Part shown: piece after piece, positions 12,401 to 25,000 of the stretch
Numbering within the stretch: position 1 is the stretch's first letter
Layout: every line of letters starts with the position of its first letter
Assembly (NCBI RefSeq): GCF_003369915.1
Contig: NW_022881603.1
Location: 22,689,515 to 22,753,514, forward strand
Length of the DNA: 64,000 nucleotides
Direction: 5' to 3'
DNA from: Drosophila miranda
Lineage: Eukaryota > Arthropoda > Insecta > Diptera > Drosophilidae
The notes under the pieces: generated by a model
What the model saw: only the letters and a program-made list of their open reading frames with translations
Told to the model about the DNA's origin: nothing
Databases searched by the model: none
Position numbers and translations under genes: made by a program

Positions 12401-13272
12401 TTAGCCCATCGATGGGTTCTTCTTGTGGGTGGCGAAGGCACAATGCAAATATGTGGAAATACTTTGAATTTCCGTTTGAGCGACACTTTCTAGACATTTT
12501 TCGTAGCACAAAATATACAGGGAAAATATTTTCAGGGAATTTTGGGTTTTCTAAATGCACAAGTTCGAGTCTCTTTATATTTTCCAATGGAATTCTATGT
12601 TTTACTGAAGTTTTAAGAAAGCTTAAGCTAAAGAAATGATTCATACACAGTACGTTAAAATTCACTTCAGACCTTCTTTGGAATCGTAGCCAACGCAACA
12701 GTCAAGGTAATCCTTGAAAAACTCGAGTGCAAATCTCTCCTCTAGTGAAATTATTTCGCCGGCCACAGCATATCGAAGAGATTGTGGTCGAGTCGCGTCT
12801 GGCGGCGCTTGATCTTTTCGTAAACGGCACGCTTGAGGAAGCGGCTCAGGAAGCTGGTCACCGACAACTTCAGCGATGAGGCGCTCAGTGGCTTCCGGTG
12901 CGACAGGGCCGAGGCCGTGCTGGCGCTCAAAAGCTTTCCCGATTCCGCTATCACGTTGTAACAGCGCTCCAGAGTGCGTCAGATCTCACCATCCTGCAGC
13001 TCTCGCCGGGCACTGTGCAGATCGTCGGGAACTGCGGCATTGGGTGTAATTTTTGGATTTGATGATTATCATTTTACACAGCACACACACACACAGCGGG
13101 ATGATGAATACCAAAGCATGTACAGAGACACAGATACTGATACACGGAAACGAGCACGAATGAGGGAGCTTGCCAAATGGGTGCTGAAGAAAAGGCGACG
13201 GTGCTTCAAGTGCTTTCTGTGGATAAATAAACCCCGAATGTATGGTGTTTGTGTGTGATATGTGTTACATAC

Positions 13273-13330
13273 CAAATAAATCATCAATATTGCCAATGAT
13301 TTCATTGAAAAAATCACGGTTTCCCTCCAT
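13273..13330 (-). other. Candidate alternative first exon, copy 2
   Basis: This is the counterpart of 4909-4966, with the same ATG, the same 19 codons and the same GTATGT donor. In this copy it would splice to an exon 6 that has a TGA about 50 nt downstream of its start, so any isoform from it would be very short. Confidence 0.4.
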
Positions 13331-14356
13331 TATGAGAACGAGTGCTTTGCTTGCAGCGCAACTGAGAATCAGGTACGACTACGCGGACGAGAGTTTGACT
13401 GACTATTGAGCGAAGGACAACGTGTGCTGCACGGTGAGACTGAAAATCGATGACTGAATGCTCGGCCAGGGCACGGGCCAAGTCCATGCCACTCTGGAGG
13501 TACAGTACACACCCTCTTTTCATATATTTGACATGGCAAGCAAACGTATTTAATTATTTTGGTTACCTTTACTTGGTGGGTGTCTCTGCCCCTTTGTGTT
13601 TTTGTGGGGGTACTCGTAATTCAAATGAAACCGAACGAAAAGCCGCTGACTGGTCTTGAGCTGGAACAGCTGCAGGTGGACACACAGGTCAGGTCAGGTG
13701 CTGTGCCAGCCCTCTTGTCCTACCTTGATCGTTGAGCAACTGATCTTTGAGCTCCTCGGCCCCAAAGAGATCGAGCAGCTCGGTGTAGTTGAGAATATCC
13801 TTCGCCTTCTCCTTGTCCAAATAGAACTCGGCCGTGTGGCCCAGCTGCGTGCAACGTTGTGGTTGTAATTGCATTTTAAATATTAATTAATTCAGTTTGG
13901 GTTTATCATAAATTTATGGCATATTGATGCGGCACACAGACACAGACATGGTGATATGAAAATGGGAGTACCCAGCACCTTGGCCCACTTTGAATTGGAT
14001 TTCGAACATTTGAAATTTGCCGATGAGGCGCCCCCAACAGTTGCTTTCGTTCCCAGTTCTATTACTATTTCAAGAATGTATTTCTAATCTGGCTATCAGG
14101 AATTCTCCCTCCAATTAGGGATAATTGATAAATTGCCACCGAAAAAGTAGTTATTCTGTATTTCCCCCCGCTTTCCCTTCACTCACCTTGTCCAGTGCCT
14201 TGGAATTGCCGCCCAGCTGGGATAACATGTTGTAGAAATGGCCATTGTCCTTAATCGTGGCTGCATATTGAAGCAGCGTGCGTCCGTCATTATCCGTAAT
14301 TGTCATGGTCTCCGGAAAGCGCGAAGCCAAATACCGAACGATGTCTGCACACAAAA

Positions 14357-15418
14357 CGAGGGGGAACGTTGTGAGTTGCTGCGGACACCGCAACTCTAAA
14401 GTTATACCCGATACTAAGTCAGTATGGCTCTCCTCCGGCAGACGCCGCTAATATTAAACGACATGACAAGGAGTGCGTGCGAGAGAGACAGAAAATCAGT
14501 CTGAGCGTGACGTCGGGTCCTTTTGGCTATAAAAATGATCTGATCTGATCCAGATTCAGCAATCTGATAGATATGGTCATTATCTATGATTCTGCGTTTT
14601 TAGTTTTCTCAAATCTGCAATATTGTGGATGCAACAGATTTTTGTCCTTTGTGTGGGCGGAAGGGGGTGGGGCGAAATTTTGAGATATACGTTTTATAGT
14701 GACATCTAACAGGAGTGCGGATACTAAATTTGGTTACTCTAGCCGTAATAGTCTCTGAGATTTGTGAATATCCCCAGATTTGCATCCTTTGCGGGGGCGG
14801 AAGGGAGTGTGGCGAAATTTTGAAACAAACTCGTCTCGGTCCGATTTATTAGGAGTGTGGATACCAAATTTGGTTGCTCTAGCTTTTGTAGTCTCTGAGA
14901 TCTAGGCGCTAATGTTTTACTCTAAGCAAAGCCGGCTATGCTACGTGTGTGTTAGAGAGAGACAGGGCGAGAAAAAATGAAATTGTTTTCTTGATGCTGG
15001 CTATAATAATAATACGATCCAATTCAGATTCTGCAGTCTTAAAGATATGGTCATTCTCTACGATTCTGCGTTTTTGGTTTTCTCGTATCTTCAAAATTGT
15101 GGATGCCACAGATTTTCGCCCTTTGTGGGGGCGGAAGTGGGCGCGGCGAAGTTTTGAAATATTTTTGTAGCAGTGACATATCACAGAAATCTGGATCCAA
15201 AACATCGTTGCTCTAGCTCTTATAGTCTTTGAGCACTAGGCGCTGAAGGGGACGGACAGACGGACGGACGGACGGACGGATGGACGGACGGACGGACAGA
15301 CAGACAGGGCTATATGTACTTTATGGGGTCGGAAAAGATTCCTTTTGGACGTTACACACATCCACTTTTACCACAAATCTAATATACCCCAATACTCATT
15401 TTGAGTATCGGGTATAAA
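14357..15418 (-). mobile_element. DINE-1/mini-me element in intron 3, copy 2
   Basis: This is the same insertion as at 5971-7251, with TATACCCGATACT-type inverted ends and the internal ATTTTCGTCCTTTG-like repeats. It lacks the 174-bp duplicated block of copy 1 and has a shortened segment around the GGAC tract (15248-15300). No ORF. Confidence 0.8.
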
Positions 15419-16311
15419 AAGTCAAGCGAAAAAGCCAATCGAAATAGGGAATTTAAGCGGAAGGAGAGTATACCCAACACCCACCCGTATGTCCAAAGAG
15501 CAAGGCCACGTGCAGGGCCGTGGAGCCATTGGGGGATATGTCGTCCTTTGCAATGGCAAACTTCCGGCGATTCCGGCAAATCCGCGATGGATTTTCTCCT
15601 GTCAGAGTAGCATATGAACCGTGCCTTAATTAGTGGCTACTCCTTCCGACCATCCCCCCACTACTTTCCGCTTACCATGTAGCTGGGCACGTTGTTGAGA
15701 AAGGCTTGTATTTCCGCCTCCTTGGACTTGGGATTCAACAGACTAGCGCCCTCGCCATTCAGCACGATCTCGGCCAGCTGCTCAAGGTCCCCCGATTCGA
15801 TGATCTGCTTCATGCGTGCCTCCTGCGAAGGGAGAGGCAAAACCAGTCAATTAGAGATTGCTAGACAGACATTCATTCAGTGCGTAATCGAAAGCGTAAT
15901 TGTTCGGTGTGACATTATAGAAACGATGACAGAAATGGTTAGCAAATAAAAGATGAAACCCAAATGACAAGCCTGGTGAGACAGCAACAGAGAGAGAGCA
16001 ACAGAGATTTAAAGATAGGAAAGGATAGAATCGTATACTTCATCAATTGCAGTTTGAGACTGAACTGTATAATCCTCGGGTGCGCCCTGCACAAAGCCCT
16101 CGATGGCCATGGCCGATGTCAGGGATTCGCCGCCATCCTTATCAGGTCCCGTTTCCGGTTCAGTTGGTTGTTCTCCTCCTATCGACTGCGACTCCTCCAG
16201 GGGCTGGATGTCCTTTGTAACTGGCGCTATCACATCCTCTACAAAGGGTTTTTTGAGTTTTACTTGGCGAACTGTCGTTTGTCGATTATCGCTAAAAAGT
16301 GCAGGTAACAT

Positions 16312-17574
16312 GACAACACTCGCAAACAGGACACAAACAGGTGGAAAGGGACTACGTTTTTACAAGGACTAGGTGCCACTACAGAATGACAATGCCAGCG
16401 CTGTTGACCCATTAAATAATTGAGATAGTAAATACATATGTATATCCATAGGTAAATAGAAATCTACGGCACGTATACGTAATGTTACGCATACGCCCTG
16501 TTTTCGAAACAAATTGCACCTACACTTTCATTACTTTTATTGAAATGCAGCACCTCCTACCATTTCCATGCCTTCTAACCCCTAACCTCTAGGGAAAACT
16601 TGATTATCCTTAACAAATCGTTCGTGGGGGACTGCAGAAAATCGTTGCAACGTTGCACCAACTGGAATGTGTATATATAGCAATTTGATATATACCATAT
16701 GTAGATATACATATATCATATATCATCTATCTAATGCCTGCAACTGCAAATGTTTTGAAGTTTGCATGTTCCTTTGCCATTTGGACTCTGGCCTGGCTGC
16801 CGCTCTGACAGTTGAGGAGCTCTGGCTCTGAAGCTGGTGCGCGGCTATCGTCTTTCCGTCTCCACATGTCAGTGAAAGCGCTATGGGAGTGAGTGCATTA
16901 TTATAAAGTCTATCTGTGGGTAAACAGCTGCTGAGTTTCGTCAATCGATAGTGACGCAAATCGGGGGCAGGTCAGACACTGGCATTGATTTGATCTAAGG
17001 AACTCGAATGAATACGAGTATACGAATGGATGGTACACAAAACGAACTGAAACTGAAACTTAAATGAAAATCGAAACTGAAAGGGAAACGGAAACGGAAA
17101 CACAATACATGGGAATTGGCGGCTTTTTTCTCTTTTTGGAGTTGGTGGGGTGCAATGGAAACGATAACGAAAAGACACAAGTTGCAGGTTTTGCATTCCA
17201 TTTTTAATTGGTTACTGTAATCGTTGATGGTTTAATATTAATTTTTTTACTTCCAGTTGCTTTTAAAAAATATATAGGTATATATATAAAGAGTCTATGT
17301 ATATCTGCATAAAGAAGTAAAAAGTCTGGTTATATAATTATATAAGCTGATTGCTACTGTTATTCTTTCTTAGATTGCGGCTGCAGTTGTTGCTGTTGCT
17401 GTTGCTGTGGCTGTGGCTCTTACTGTTGCATTTAATTGATTGATTGGTTGTTAGATAGTTAGTTTGCTTTCATTTTACAGTTCACAGTTGAGTTTGAAGA
17501 TTTGGAAAAAGTGGTTTGAGCGGTTTAACGGCACACACAATACAAACTACAAAGAAACGTTGCACGTTGGACAC
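16312..17574. other. Spacer between copies 2 and 3
   Basis: This intergenic block is equivalent to 8144-9456. It has the same GAAAC-rich and AT-rich parts, and the CAG-rich segment is shortened by a 65-bp deletion ending near 17430. No gene seen. Confidence 0.65.
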
Positions 17575-20500
17575 CTAGAGCACGCCAAAGTGTACCTCAT
17601 CATCGTCATCGTTCTCATCATTCTCTACATTATCCTGATCCTGTATCTCCTTCTCCTCAGCCACTGGTTCCACTGGCTCCTCCAAATTGGTGATCTTTTC
17701 CTCTTCAACTGCCGCCTCTGGCACATCCTGTTCTGCTTCCATCTCTGGCTCCGCCTCTTCAGTCTTTTCGTTAACTTCTGGCTCACTCTCTGTGGCAGGC
17801 TGCTCCTCCTCCTTCTGTTCCACATCATTACTCTCTGCGACATTTTCTTCGTGGTTTTCCAGCTTATCATTCAATTCCTCGCTTGCAGCAGACTCCTGTT
17901 CCTTCGGTTCCTCATGTTTTTCTTGATCCTCCTCTTTACCCTGGCCATCTTCTTCTTCTTTACCGCCGCTTATAGCTCTTGCAATATTCTGTAAAAGTAA
18001 ACAATTGTCGACTGATTGCTTTCCGAGTGATTCAAAGGATTGTTTTACTACGATCTCAGCCTTCGATTCATTGTATGTACAGCAGAGAAGTACTTAAGAG
18101 GTCTAAACAAAAAGCGCATAGATATAAAGTGGTGATGGGGAAAGCGAGAGCCGACAATGGCTTACTTTCACAGAGCCCCCGCCCCGCCTGTGCCGCCAAA
18201 GCAAATCCGAGTGCAACACAGAGAAAGCTTTTGGAGGAGTGCAAGCAAAAACCAACGAAAGCAAACGAAAGACGCAATCCACAAGCAAAAAAGGCAACAC
18301 TTACCTCCGCCTCACTGTCTTCGGTGTCGCCTTCGATATCGCCATTAATGTGGCCATTGTTGAATGTGGCTGGCGTTTCCGGTCTGCGCTGCGGCGATAC
18401 TTCCGGCGGAACCGGTGCCGGATCTACATCCGCATCCAAATCCGCTTTGGACAAATCCTCTTCGTCATCATTGGCACTTGTACTGCGGTTTCAAAATGCA
18501 AAAAATCTTCTCTCAAAGCAATGCCCCACAAAGAACGCACAAAAATCAAACAAAAACTGAATCCAGCGCAGCCAAAACTTAGCCTAATCCCTGTCTCTGT
18601 CTGCCCTTAGATGCTTCACCACCCACTCACCCATCGTTTGTGTCCAGCTCCGAAGTGTTCTCGATGCTGTCGTCCAGCGATTTACGTCCATTCACAGCCG
18701 GTGTCATTTTAATGTCCAATTTCTGTGAAATAAACAGATAGATGGTGTAGGGATTCCCCACAAGCTGCTGCCTACGCCCTCCCCGACTTACCTTGCTGCC
18801 CGCATCGCCTCCGGCACTATTCTCACCACTCTCATTGCTCAACGCATTCCAGTCAGTGATGCTCTCGGGGGAGACGCGCGGTGCCTCCGGGACATAGACG
18901 AGGAAAGCCCGCTCGATTTCGTGCGGCTTGTGGCGGTAGTACGAGGCTGACTTCATTTTCTGAAATTGCCCCAATGAATCATTTTAATTGCTCGGTTGAT
19001 TGCCATCCCCCACTCACATAGTCGAGGGCCTCCTCGTCACAACCCGCCTGGGGGAGCAGGGGATAGCAGCGCATGTTGTTTTTGGCACTGGCTGCCCAAT
19101 GGAGCGGCGTCTTGCCGGTGATGTCCATCTCGTGGGCGCCCTCCGGCCAGAGACCGACCAGATACTCCAGGATCTTGGTGTGGCCCAAGCCGGCGGCCTT
19201 GTGGATGACATTCAGTCCATTGCCGTCCTTGCAGGTCACCAAGGCAGCGGGCACGGGAGGCTCCAGTTGCGCCTGCACCGTTTCCAATTTGTTGTCGATC
19301 ACCGCCTGATGCAGATCCTTAATGGCATTCTGTGGAGTCATTTGGTAAAAGAGGCAGTTGGATTTTCAGTGCATTGCCTTACCATGACATGTGGCGCGGC
19401 GGCAAGGAAACGCTTGACACGCCCATTATTGCTGGCCTGCTGGCACAAGCGATGTCCTTGGCCCGCCCACAGAATGCGTGTCAGCTTGCCAATGTCCTTT
19501 TCGTGCATCCAGATACGAATGGTGGATAGCTTTACCGAGAAATCTATTAGCCAAAAAAGTGGGAAATTGAAAAATTAATTTCACCAGCACCACCGCCCCT
19601 TTCCCGACGCCACCTTCAACCCCAACCCCACCGCTTCACTATGATCGCCCTTAAGCGATTTCGATTTCATTGGCACCCTTCTTCGTTCGTGTTTACATGC
19701 AATTTGCCAAAAAAGCAAACGAACTGAAAACTAAATTAAAACAAATACGAAAATAAAATGCAATAAATGTTTAAGTTGTGTGATTCGCGACCTGCACTCG
19801 GCAGTTCGCTTAAAGTGGCATTATACGAAAAACTCAAGACAATTTCCGCTGGAGAAAGTTTTCGCCAACTTGAAATGCGCCAAGGTCATCGGAGAACTTT
19901 TAAGTGGAAAGTCTGCTCCTTGAACCGCCTAGAGTTGGGTTTCTCAAGAGTTGCAAAGTGCCAATACCACTGAATCATTGAAGTTATTGATGGGAGAAAA
20001 TGACATCTGGCTGTGGAGGATCCCCCAATCCAAGTAACACAATACGAACCATCGTTGTTGCGCCGCTTGCTTCCATTCAGGCCGCCTGTCTGTCCGTTCA
20101 TCGGTATTACTGTAAGTGGACCAAACATTTTCGTTGATTTCAAAGTGAATTATTGAAACAGTAATATATTTATTGAATATAGAATGATGAAATAGAGTAC
20201 GACTATGTGGTCTATTTGGCAGTAGCACAGTCATCGCCTACTCTCTCCTTTATCCCATACTTTCCTTAGTTTTTCGTCCTACTATCACCGCTACCGGTGA
20301 GCCGTCCTACCGCTTGAGCCGCGTTGGCAAACTAATTCCTGGCCACGTCGAAAGGTGTTGAATTAGTGTTGTGGTCAAGGAGAGTGCAGACCGCTACACA
20401 GTCGACGAAGAAAGGGAAGTAGTCGGAATAATTGCGTCCTGTTTGCGCTCCTGTAACTCCTGCCATGAATAAATAACCTTTTGGTCCCTGTGTGTGGCGT

Positions 20501-20888
20501 GTGTTACGAGTGAGTATATAAAGCACAAATAAAACATTTTCAATAGCCCATCGATGGGTTCTTCTTGTGGGTGGCGAAGGCACTATGCAAATATGTGGAA
20601 ATACTTTGAATTTCCGTTTGACCGACACTTTCTAGACATTTTTCGTAGCACAAAATATACAGGGAAAATATTTTCAGGGAATTTTGGGTTTTCTAAATGC
20701 ACAAGTTCGAGTCTCTTTATATTTTCCAATGGAATTCTATGTTTTACTGAAGTTTTAAGAAAGCTTAAGCTAAAGAAATGATTCATACACAGTACGTTAA
20801 AATTCACTTCAGACCTTCTTTGGAATCAACAGTCAAGGTAATCCTTGAAAAACTCGAGTGCAAATCTCTCCTCTAGTGAAATTATTTC
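17575..20888 (-). pseudogene. Ankyrin-repeat protein gene, copy 3: 3' half with open exons 7-12
   Basis: Exons 7-12 are at 19543-19383, 19329-19018, 18959-18792, 18722-18631, 18482-18305 and 17988-17575. All six are open and phase-compatible, and every splice site is canonical. At the places where copies 1 and 2 have TGA and TAA in exon 7, this copy reads Trp (WAGQGHR) and Gln. Its donor after exon 8 is GTGAGT, where the other copies have TTGAGT. So it is closer to the functional ancestor for this half. It is truncated: exon 6 is cut at 20888 and also carries a 10-bp deletion near 20827. Exons 1-5 and the promoter are gone. Two Thr-to-Pro changes (CYPLLPQ) sit in the second ankyrin pair. Any protein would need a new promoter and start. 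Confidence 0.8.
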
Positions 20889-21138
20889 CCAGAACACCAC
20901 CTAGTTCCTTTGAGTCTACCTTTGACCAAACAAGCACACATATCTGATATGTCAAGGTCTCCTCAGTCTATTCCTGGTGTGTTGCACGTACTCCTACACC
21001 TGAGTAACATTCCTTGAACGCTTTGTGTTTCGTTTTTGTGTGACATGTAAATTAGTTGAATGGAATGAATCATTAGAAGGGCTCCCTAGCACACACTGAT
21101 GAGGTTGAGTGGCAATAAAAACTGCTCGAAAGTGCCAC
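20889..21138. other. Host sequence between broken array edge and BEL element
   Basis: This 250-bp non-coding stretch joins exon 6 of the ankyrin gene to the BEL 5' LTR. No gene or known repeat was recognised. Its last five bases, GCCAC, are the target-site duplication of the BEL insertion; the partner is at 46375-46379, beside the right-hand copy. Confidence 0.6.
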
Positions 21139-21668
21139 TGTTCAGTTGCAGAAATATGCTTAAGTAATAGTTTATAATACCCGTCGGCATATCACAGTGG
21201 CACCGTGACACAGTGTTCTATTTAACATGTAATATAATACCTCACGACAACACACTGGCCACTGCAGTGAGTTCTGCTGACAATGCACTCTCTCCGCAGA
21301 GGGCAAAGACAGCGGGGCAGTTGCTGACCATCAAAATATCGCAATTGCCCACCAGACACTAAAATTATCCATAATACACAAAACATATATTTTACAGACT
21401 CAGCACTTTTGTACCTTTTATTACCTATAAATAAGAATCAGTTTTATCAATAAAATCAGTATCAGAAACAGTACCATAACTGCCTGTCACTCATCTTCCA
21501 TCGCAATCAGCAGAGGCTGTCGCCGTGTCTTCAGACCCTCCCTTGCGCACCGTAGGATACCCACTCCGCAGTCCAACTGGTTCAAGTTCTAGTTGCGACG
21601 ACCAAACTGTAGACGGTTTATGTACCGTATGCAACCCAGCTTCCTACACACACACACACACATTAACA
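21139..21668 (+). repeat. BEL 5' LTR, left copy
   Basis: It has TG...CA ends and is repeated at 37568-38097 and, as the 3' LTR, at 45847-46374. A (CA)n tract sits just before the 3' end. A primer-binding-site-like sequence follows directly. Confidence 0.9.
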
Positions 21669-22081
21669 TTGGTGACCCCGACCTTGGTCATCCTTTCAAA
21701 CTGTCAGACAAGCTACAGTGAAAGGATTCGATCTGGACATCAGATTGAAGCAGTCAACAGGACATCTTCAATAAAAATTTGGCATCAGGCCATACACTTA
21801 CGGTAGCATCTCCTACCAATAAGTATCACTTTGGCAAATCTGACATATTCAGGTTATCAGCCAACAGAAAAACAGCTATAGAATTCGATTACCACCAAGG
21901 TAATCAATTTTTGTTGTTCCGTGCGTTCCATAGATTGGAAACAGCACAAATCCCTCCATCCAACACATCACCTGTACTATTACCTTTTTGACCGACAACG
22001 GTTGCGATTCGGAGCGTATCCAGCTGCAAAGCAAATAAAACACTCCCAACGGGTCAGAAGTAATAAGTACAAACAGATAGA

Positions 22082-25000
22082 ATGGATACACATATGGAGG
22101 CAGAAGCTGCCGCTACAATGGCAATGGATGTGCAGCAAGAGATTGGTGAGGAAATATCGAGGTGCATTCGGAACTTTAAAAAAGATTCCCAAGAACGACA
22201 GCAAACGGCCTCTTATTTTCAAGCCAAAATATCAGCACTCGAAAATGCGTGGAATCGCTTCAACAAAAACGACTCCAAACTTCGCGATACAGACAAAACG
22301 GATGAATACGTAAAATTCCGTGAAGACTTACGTACAACATGTAAGCAATACATTACGATTTTTACCGAATGCATGGATAAGCTATCACAGACGTCTAGTG
22401 CTCGTGGGGAACGTCAAATCGTCCCTAAAGAAAAGCATGAGAAACCTTCAGTAGGTCCCAAAGAAAGCGATCTAATCCAGCAGTCCTCGAAGGATTACAG
22501 CAAACTGCTTTCCCTATGTCGCCGACAAAAGGCCATAGTAGAGTCCGTTAAACGCAATCTGAAACAACTTTCAGAGGCGGAAGAACGCACATCAAGTGAT
22601 TTGATAAAATCACTATGGACTCAAGCGCAGGAAGTCCACTTCACAATTCATGAGGAATACGAGGACCCAGTGGAAGGAGGATATGACATGGAAATCAGCC
22701 ACACCAAACACGGATAACGTGCAGCTTCCACGCATCAGCATCCCAAAGTTTGATGGGGATCTATTAAAATGGACCCAGTTCTTCGATCTGTTCTCATGCA
22801 TGGTGCATGAGACCAACATGCCTACGGTGAAAAAGATGTGGTATCTTAAAACCACCGTTACCGGCGAGGCAGAAAAATTGATTCGACATATCGATCTAAA
22901 GGAAGAAAACTATGAAGCCGCTTGGGAAATACTAGTTGACGCATACAACAATCCCAGAGATGTTTCGAATACGGTACTGAACCGCTTCCTCAATCACCAA
23001 ACAATTAATGACGATCCCATGTCATTAAAAGAGTTGTATATAACAACCATAGAATCCCTTGCATCACTAAAGGGATTGGGCATCAATATATCTACATGGG
23101 ATCCGATATTGATTGCCATTATCAGAAACAAACTGGATGTAACAAATAAGGCCTTGTATGAGCAATCATTGGGAAGCTCAAAGGACATCCAGGCGCTGGA
23201 TACGATGCTTCAGTTCTTGGAGCAAAGAATTCGGGTTCTAGGAACCAGTAAGAAGCCACCAGCATCAAGGAGAGAGCCAAAAGGCACGACATGTGCATCA
23301 GCAAACACAGGGAGAGCGCGAGCACCCTTATGCACATTCTGCAAGAAAGCAAGCCATTGGCTCTACGGATGCGAAGAATTTCGCTCCAAATCTCCATCAG
23401 AACGACTAAATTGGGTACAAAAACAAAAAATGTGCGTTAATTGTTTTAGAACAAATCACAAAACAAACGCATGCCCTGGTCGAAACTGCTTCAAGTATGA
23501 CAAGAAGCACAACACGATGCTACATTTGGAAACAGCATCAGGAGCAGCTACAAAATCAAGAGGCCCGACGGTTGGTGCAGCAAGTAACAATAGTTACAAT
23601 CTTCTGGCCACAGCAAAGGTGGCAGTAGAAGCCAACAACGGGCAGGTTGCTAATTTCAGAGCACTGCTAGATTCAGGATCACAGATAAACTTGATCTCTG
23701 AACGAATGGCATCAATGTTGTCACTCAAACTAAAAGACACAACATTACGGATCGAAGGAATTGGAGGTCAATCAAAGACCAGCAGAGCACGAGTAAATGT
23801 GCTCATGAAATCCCTTCACAATGGTTTTACGCAAAGAATTGAAGCTTTCGTATTACCACAGATAATAGCTGATCAACCAGCTCAGGCACTCGATTCAGAG
23901 AGCTTAAACGTACCAAGCAAGATCTCACTGGCAGATCCAAACTTCCATAAGCCAGGCAAAATCGACATGCTAATCGGAGCCGAGCATTACTACTCGCTGC
24001 TGCTACCAGATCAACAGCAGCTAAGGACAGGAGGCCCGTTGCTACAAAACACGAAACTGGGATGGATTGTGGCAGGAAAAGGCAAATCTGCCCACAATTC
24101 CTCACCCATTTGTGCAACGGGAGTAAACGAGCTCATGGAAAGATTCTGGACTCTGGACAATCTAGAGACGGAAGACAAACCACGCACTCCAGTGGAAGCA
24201 CGGTGCGAAGCTCATTTTATAGAAAATCTTCAGACAGCTTCAGACGGCCGTTTTATTGTAAAGCTCCCATTTTCCGAACACCCTTCAGCCCTGGGGGAGT
24301 CGTTGGAAACCGCAACAAAAAGATTCCTAGCGTTGGAGCGGCGAAGCTCACCAGAAACTTGGAAGAGTTATGTGGACTTCATGGAAGAGTATGAAGGACT
24401 AGGACATATGAAGATGGTGCCAGCATCAAAAGTTCTTAAAAGGCACTACTTCATTCCACATCATTGTGTACTCAAACCTGAAAGCACCACTACAAAGCTT
24501 CGGGTAGTATTCGATGCCTCATGCAAATCAACAAGCGGGAAATCTTTGAACGACATCCTGCAGGCTGGACCCACCGTTCAGAGCGAACTTATGTCCATTC
24601 TGCTACGATTTCGAATTCATAAGTACGTATTCACAGCGGACATAGAAAAGATGTACCGGCAAGTGTGGATGAACCCGGAGGATCAATTCCATCAAATGAT
24701 AGTCTGGAGAAACAATCCATCCGAAGTGATCAGGTACTATCGCCTGAAAACAGTAACATATGGGACAACAGCTGCTCCGTTCCTAGCAACGAAATGTCTG
24801 GATCATTTGGCAATACAATACAAAGACAGACTACCAGTAGGATCAACAACATTAAAAACCGATTTCTATGTTGACGACTGTCTAACTGGAGCAAACACGA
24901 TTCCAGAGGCAATTCATGTTCGACAAGAAATAAATAAGATATTGCTACCGTCCGGATTCAAATTGCGCAAGTGGTGCTCCAACAATGAGCAACTTCTCCA

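Larger units (their letters stand above)
9457..16311 (-). pseudogene. Ankyrin-repeat protein gene, copy 2 (disabled)
   Basis: This has the same gene model as copy 1. Exons: 16311-16039, 15822-15676, 15598-15485, 14344-14187, 13844-13724, 13031-12673, 11425-11265, 11211-10900, 10841-10674, 10604-10513, 10364-10187, 9870-9457. Exon 5 is undamaged here (LGHTAEFYLDKEKAKD...), which allowed the gene structure to be worked out. With copy 1 it shares a frame-breaking exon 3, a one-base loss in exon 6, the TGA and TAA in exon 7, and the TT donor after exon 8. Private lesions are a TCA-to-TGA stop in exon 6 (near 12980) and a TCG-to-TAG stop in exon 10 (near 10560). No full-length protein is possible. 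Transcripts could still be made, and exons 1-2 and 9-12 remain mostly open. Confidence 0.85.
1..20888. repeat. Head-to-tail tandem array of a ~8-kb gene unit
   Basis: The sequence that opens the window recurs at 7967 and 16135, which gives unit lengths of 7966 and 8168 bp. Similarity runs through exons, introns and spacers, all in the same orientation. Length differences come mainly from one 412-bp spacer deletion in unit 1 (near 892), a 65-bp spacer deletion in unit 3, and changes inside the intronic DINE-1 element. The third unit stops at 20888, inside exon 6 of the gene, where unrelated sequence begins. The first unit starts outside the window, so at least four units existed. The units are a few percent different or less, so the expansion is fairly recent, although the copies have already accumulated disabling changes. 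Confidence 0.95.
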
